Origin: CAIYYX01 sp035530135
GTDB lineage: Bacteria > Pseudomonadota > Gammaproteobacteria > Burkholderiales > Rhodocyclaceae
NCBI GenBank assembly: GCA_035530135.1
Contig: DATKVJ010000034.1
Location: 1 to 8,914 of the forward strand
Direction of reading: 5' to 3'
DNA length: 8,914 nucleotides
Under the pieces are notes generated by a model, which saw nothing but the letters and a program-made list of their open reading frames with translations, made no database searches and was not told the DNA's origin. Position 1 is the first letter of the stretch. The number at the start of each line of letters is the position of its first letter. This document shows positions 4,664 through 8,914 of the stretch, piece after piece. The position numbers and the translations under genes are program-made.

Positions 4664-5860
4664 TCACAGCCGCTCGAAAATCCCCGCTGCGCCCATGCCG
4701 GTGCCCACGCACATGGTCACCATGCCGTACTTCAAGTTGTTCCGGCGCAGCGCGTGGATCGCGGTGGCGGAACGGATCGCGCCGGTGGCGCCGAGCGGGT
4801 GGCCCAGCGCGATGGCGCCGCCCATCGGATTGACCTTGGCCGGATCGAGTCCCAGGTCCTGGATCACCGCCAGCGACTGCGCCGCGAAGGCTTCGTTCAG
4901 CTCGAACCAGTCCACCTGATCCTGGCTGATGCCCGCCGCCTTGCAGGCCGCCGGGATCGCCTCCTTCGGGCCGATGCCCATGATCTCGGGCGGCACGCCG
5001 CGCACCGCGAAGGAGACGAAGCGTGCCAGCGGCGTCAGGTTGAACTGCTTGAGTATTCGCTCGGAGACCAGGACCAGGGCGCCGGCGCCGTCGGAGGTCT
5101 GGGAGCTGTTGCCGGCGGTGACCGAGCCCTTGGCGGCGAACACCGGCTTCAGCTTGGCCAGCGCTGCGAGGTTGGTGTCGGCGCGCGCGCCCTCGTCCTG
5201 GGTCACGGTCCGGGTCTTGGTCTCGATCTTGCCGGTGGCGAGATCGGGCAACCGCTCGACAATCTCCACCGCGGTGGTCTCGTCGGCGAACTGACCCGCC
5301 TGCTGCGCCGCGATCGCTCTCTGGTGCGAGGCCAGCGCGAACGCATCCTGCGCCTCGCGGCTCACCTTCCATTGCTGCGCCACGCGCTCGGCGGTCAGGC
5401 CCATGCCGTAGGCCATGCCGACGTTCTCGTCCTTGAAGATGCCCATGTTCATCGAGGGATGATGGCCCATCATCGGCACCATCGACATCGATTCGACGCC
5501 GGCGGCGATCATCACCTCGGCCTGGCCGACGCGGATGCGGTCGGCCGCCATCGCCACCGCGGTGATGCCCGAAGCGCAGTAGCGATTGACGGTGACGCCG
5601 CCGACCGTCTTGGGCAGGCCCGCGAGCAGCACCGCCATGCGCGCCACATTGAGCCCCTGCTCGGCCTCGGGGAAGGAACAGCCGACGATGGCGTCCTCGA
5701 TCAGCTGCGGATCGAGCCCGGGCACCTGCGCCAGCGCGGACTGCAGCACCCGCACCAGCAGGTCGTCGGGCCGGACGTTCTTGAACATGCCGCGCGGCGC
5801 CCGTCCGATCGGGCTGCGGGTGGCGGCGACGACGTAGGCATCCTGCAATTGTTTGCTCAT
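4664..5860 (-). CDS. fadA: Acetyl-CoA acyltransferase (3-ketoacyl-CoA thiolase)
   Basis: A 398-residue thiolase of normal length that cleaves 3-ketoacyl-CoA with CoA to give acetyl-CoA and a shortened acyl-CoA, the last step of beta-oxidation. The nucleophile is C95 in VNRYCASG. The other active-site residues are N322-E323 in NEAF, H354 in GGAIALGHPLGATGA, and C384 in CVGTGMG near the C-terminus. The start is ATG 5860 rather than the GTG one codon upstream, because GAGGAG at 5867-5872 lies six bases before it. That Shine-Dalgarno overlaps the stop of the upstream fadN-type gene, ten bases away, so the two are probably translationally coupled. It is the last gene of the operon in this direction. 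The context favours fatty-acid degradation over a biosynthetic acetoacetyl-CoA thiolase role. Confidence 0.95.
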   Translation of the reverse strand: MSKQLQDAYVVAATRSPIGRAPRGMFKNVRPDDLLVRVLQSALAQVPGLDPQLIEDAIVGCSFPEAEQGLNVARMAVLLAGLPKTVGGVTVNRYCASGITAVAMAADRIRVGQAEVMIAAGVESMSMVPMMGHHPSMNMGIFKDENVGMAYGMGLTAERVAQQWKVSREAQDAFALASHQRAIAAQQAGQFADETTAVEIVERLPDLATGKIETKTRTVTQDEGARADTNLAALAKLKPVFAAKGSVTAGNSSQTSDGAGALVLVSERILKQFNLTPLARFVSFAVRGVPPEIMGIGPKEAIPAACKAAGISQDQVDWFELNEAFAAQSLAVIQDLGLDPAKVNPMGGAIALGHPLGATGAIRSATAIHALRRNNLKYGMVTMCVGTGMGAAGIFERL

Positions 5861-5866
5861 CACATT

Positions 5867-5870
5867 CTCC

Positions 5871-5872
<2 letters not shown>
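5867..5872 (-). promoter_or_regulatory. Coupled ribosome binding site of the thiolase gene
   Basis: GAGGAG on the minus strand shares two bases with the stop codon TGA (5871-5873) of the preceding gene and decides the ATG at 5860. Confidence 0.75.
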
Positions 5873-8270
<2,398 letters not shown>

Positions 8271-8274
8271 GGCA

Positions 8275-8281
8275 CTCCTTT
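8275..8281 (-). promoter_or_regulatory. Coupled ribosome binding site of the fadN-type gene
   Basis: AAAGGAG on the minus strand begins inside the stop codon TGA (8281-8283) of the acyl-CoA dehydrogenase gene and lies four bases before the ATG at 8270. Confidence 0.75.
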
Positions 8282-8914
8282 CAGAAGAGATCTGCTTCGA
8301 GATCGAGAAGATTGGCGGCGCCCGAACGCGCCTGGCGGATCAGCATCGCGGTCTCCGGCAGCAATCGGGCATAGTAGAAGCGCGCGGTGGCGAGCTTGGC
8401 GGTGTAGAAGCCGTCGCCGGAGTCGCGTTTGGCCAATGCGATCTTCGCCATCCTGGCGAAGAAGTAAGCATAGACCAGGTGGCCGACCACGCGCAGGTAG
8501 GGGACGGCGGCGGCGCCGACCTCGTCCTGGTTCTGGAAGGCTCTCATGCCGATTTCCATGGTCAGCTTGGTCAGCTTGCCGCCGAGATCGGCCAGCGGCG
8601 TGACGAACTCGTTCAGGGCTTCGTCGGTGCCGTTGTCCTCGACGAAGGCGGTCACCAGCGCGCCGAATTTCTTCAGCTTGGCGCCGTTGTCCATCAGGAT
8701 CTTGCGCCCCAGGAGATCGAGCGACTGGATGGTGTTGGTGCCCTCGTAGATCATGTTGATCCGGGCATCCCGTACGTACTGCTCCATGCCCCACTCGGCG
8801 ATGTAGCCGTGGCCGCCATAGACCTGCATCGCCTCGGAGGTGGCGATCCAGCCGTTGTCGGTGATGAAGGCCTTGATCACCGGCGTCAAGAGCGCCACCA
8901 GGTCGGCGGAATCC
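8281..8914 (-). CDS. fadE: Acyl-CoA dehydrogenase, C-terminal part (N-terminus beyond window)
   Basis: The open frame enters from the window's right edge, giving 210 visible residues and the natural stop at 8281; the family is near 600 residues, so about two thirds are missing. The visible part covers the end of the FAD domain. It has MQVYGGHGYIAEWGMEQYVRD and MIYEGTNTIQSLDLLGRK, where the Glu encoded at 8743-8745 is the expected catalytic base of the MCAD-type YEGT motif. About 140 residues of extra C-terminal helical domain follow, as in the long acyl-CoA dehydrogenases related to Bacillus FadE. It makes the first double bond of an acyl-CoA and passes electrons to electron-transfer flavoprotein. 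It is the upstream partner of the fadN- and fadA-type genes. Chain-length preference is not readable. The symbol follows the fadNAE comparison rather than the 814-residue E. coli FadE. Confidence 0.92.
   Translation of the reverse strand, partial: DSADLVALLTPVIKAFITDNGWIATSEAMQVYGGHGYIAEWGMEQYVRDARINMIYEGTNTIQSLDLLGRKILMDNGAKLKKFGALVTAFVEDNGTDEALNEFVTPLADLGGKLTKLTMEIGMRAFQNQDEVGAAAVPYLRVVGHLVYAYFFARMAKIALAKRDSGDGFYTAKLATARFYYARLLPETAMLIRQARSGAANLLDLEADLF

Noticed and set aside
4285..4833. 182-codon open frame in the intergenic gap
   Set aside because: It runs through the REP repeats and then antisense into the thiolase; no family features or ribosome binding site.

Overview
The window is GC-rich, densely coded DNA, most likely from a betaproteobacterium (Burkholderiales- or Rhodocyclales-like). 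The main pointers are a Bug/TctC-type periplasmic binding protein with no permease beside it, a nicotinate-dehydrogenase-like molybdenum hydroxylase, and a FadR-class GntR regulator. This assignment is inferred from gene content; no rRNA or tRNA is present to confirm it. Eight feature groups carry the window: seven genes (two of them cut by the window edges) and one repeat-filled intergenic region.

Left part (1-3456). Three minus-strand genes form an apparent operon. A secreted Bug-family binding protein (2256-3227) is followed after 24 bp by a [2Fe-2S] small subunit (1761-2231). That gene overlaps by 3 bp (shared GTGA) a molybdopterin-binding large subunit (1-1764), whose C-terminus lies beyond the window. 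No FAD-binding subunit and no TctA/TctB permease genes are visible. Divergent to this operon is a GntR regulator of the FCD group (3457-4134, plus strand). The 229-bp divergent promoter region contains a perfect 15-bp palindrome and a set of TGGT/ACCA half-sites spaced about 10 bp apart. A second set of half-sites lies just upstream of the regulator's TATAAT box. The simplest reading is that the regulator controls both the operon and itself in response to a small organic acid or a catabolite.

Middle (4135-4663). This 529-bp gap separates two convergent transcription units and holds no credible gene. It is packed with small palindromes of at least two unrelated families: a GCCGC-loop-GCGGC family (4179-4339) and REP-like elements starting CGTC(A/G)(C/T)TGCGAGG (4353-4624). 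The REP-like elements show compensatory base changes in the stem and an inverted-then-direct arrangement repeated three times.

Right part (4664-8914). A minus-strand fatty-acid beta-oxidation operon reads, in transcription order: acyl-CoA dehydrogenase (only the C-terminal part is in the window), a bifunctional 3-hydroxyacyl-CoA dehydrogenase/enoyl-CoA hydratase with FadN-type domain order, and an acetyl-CoA acyltransferase. Together they carry out one full turn of the beta-oxidation cycle. Both gene junctions are tight, with the Shine-Dalgarno sequence overlapping the upstream stop codon, which suggests translational coupling.

I found no convincing undescribed system. The parts most worth a second look are the phased operator array, the Bug-plus-molybdenum-hydroxylase operon, and the mosaic of structured repeats between the two operons.
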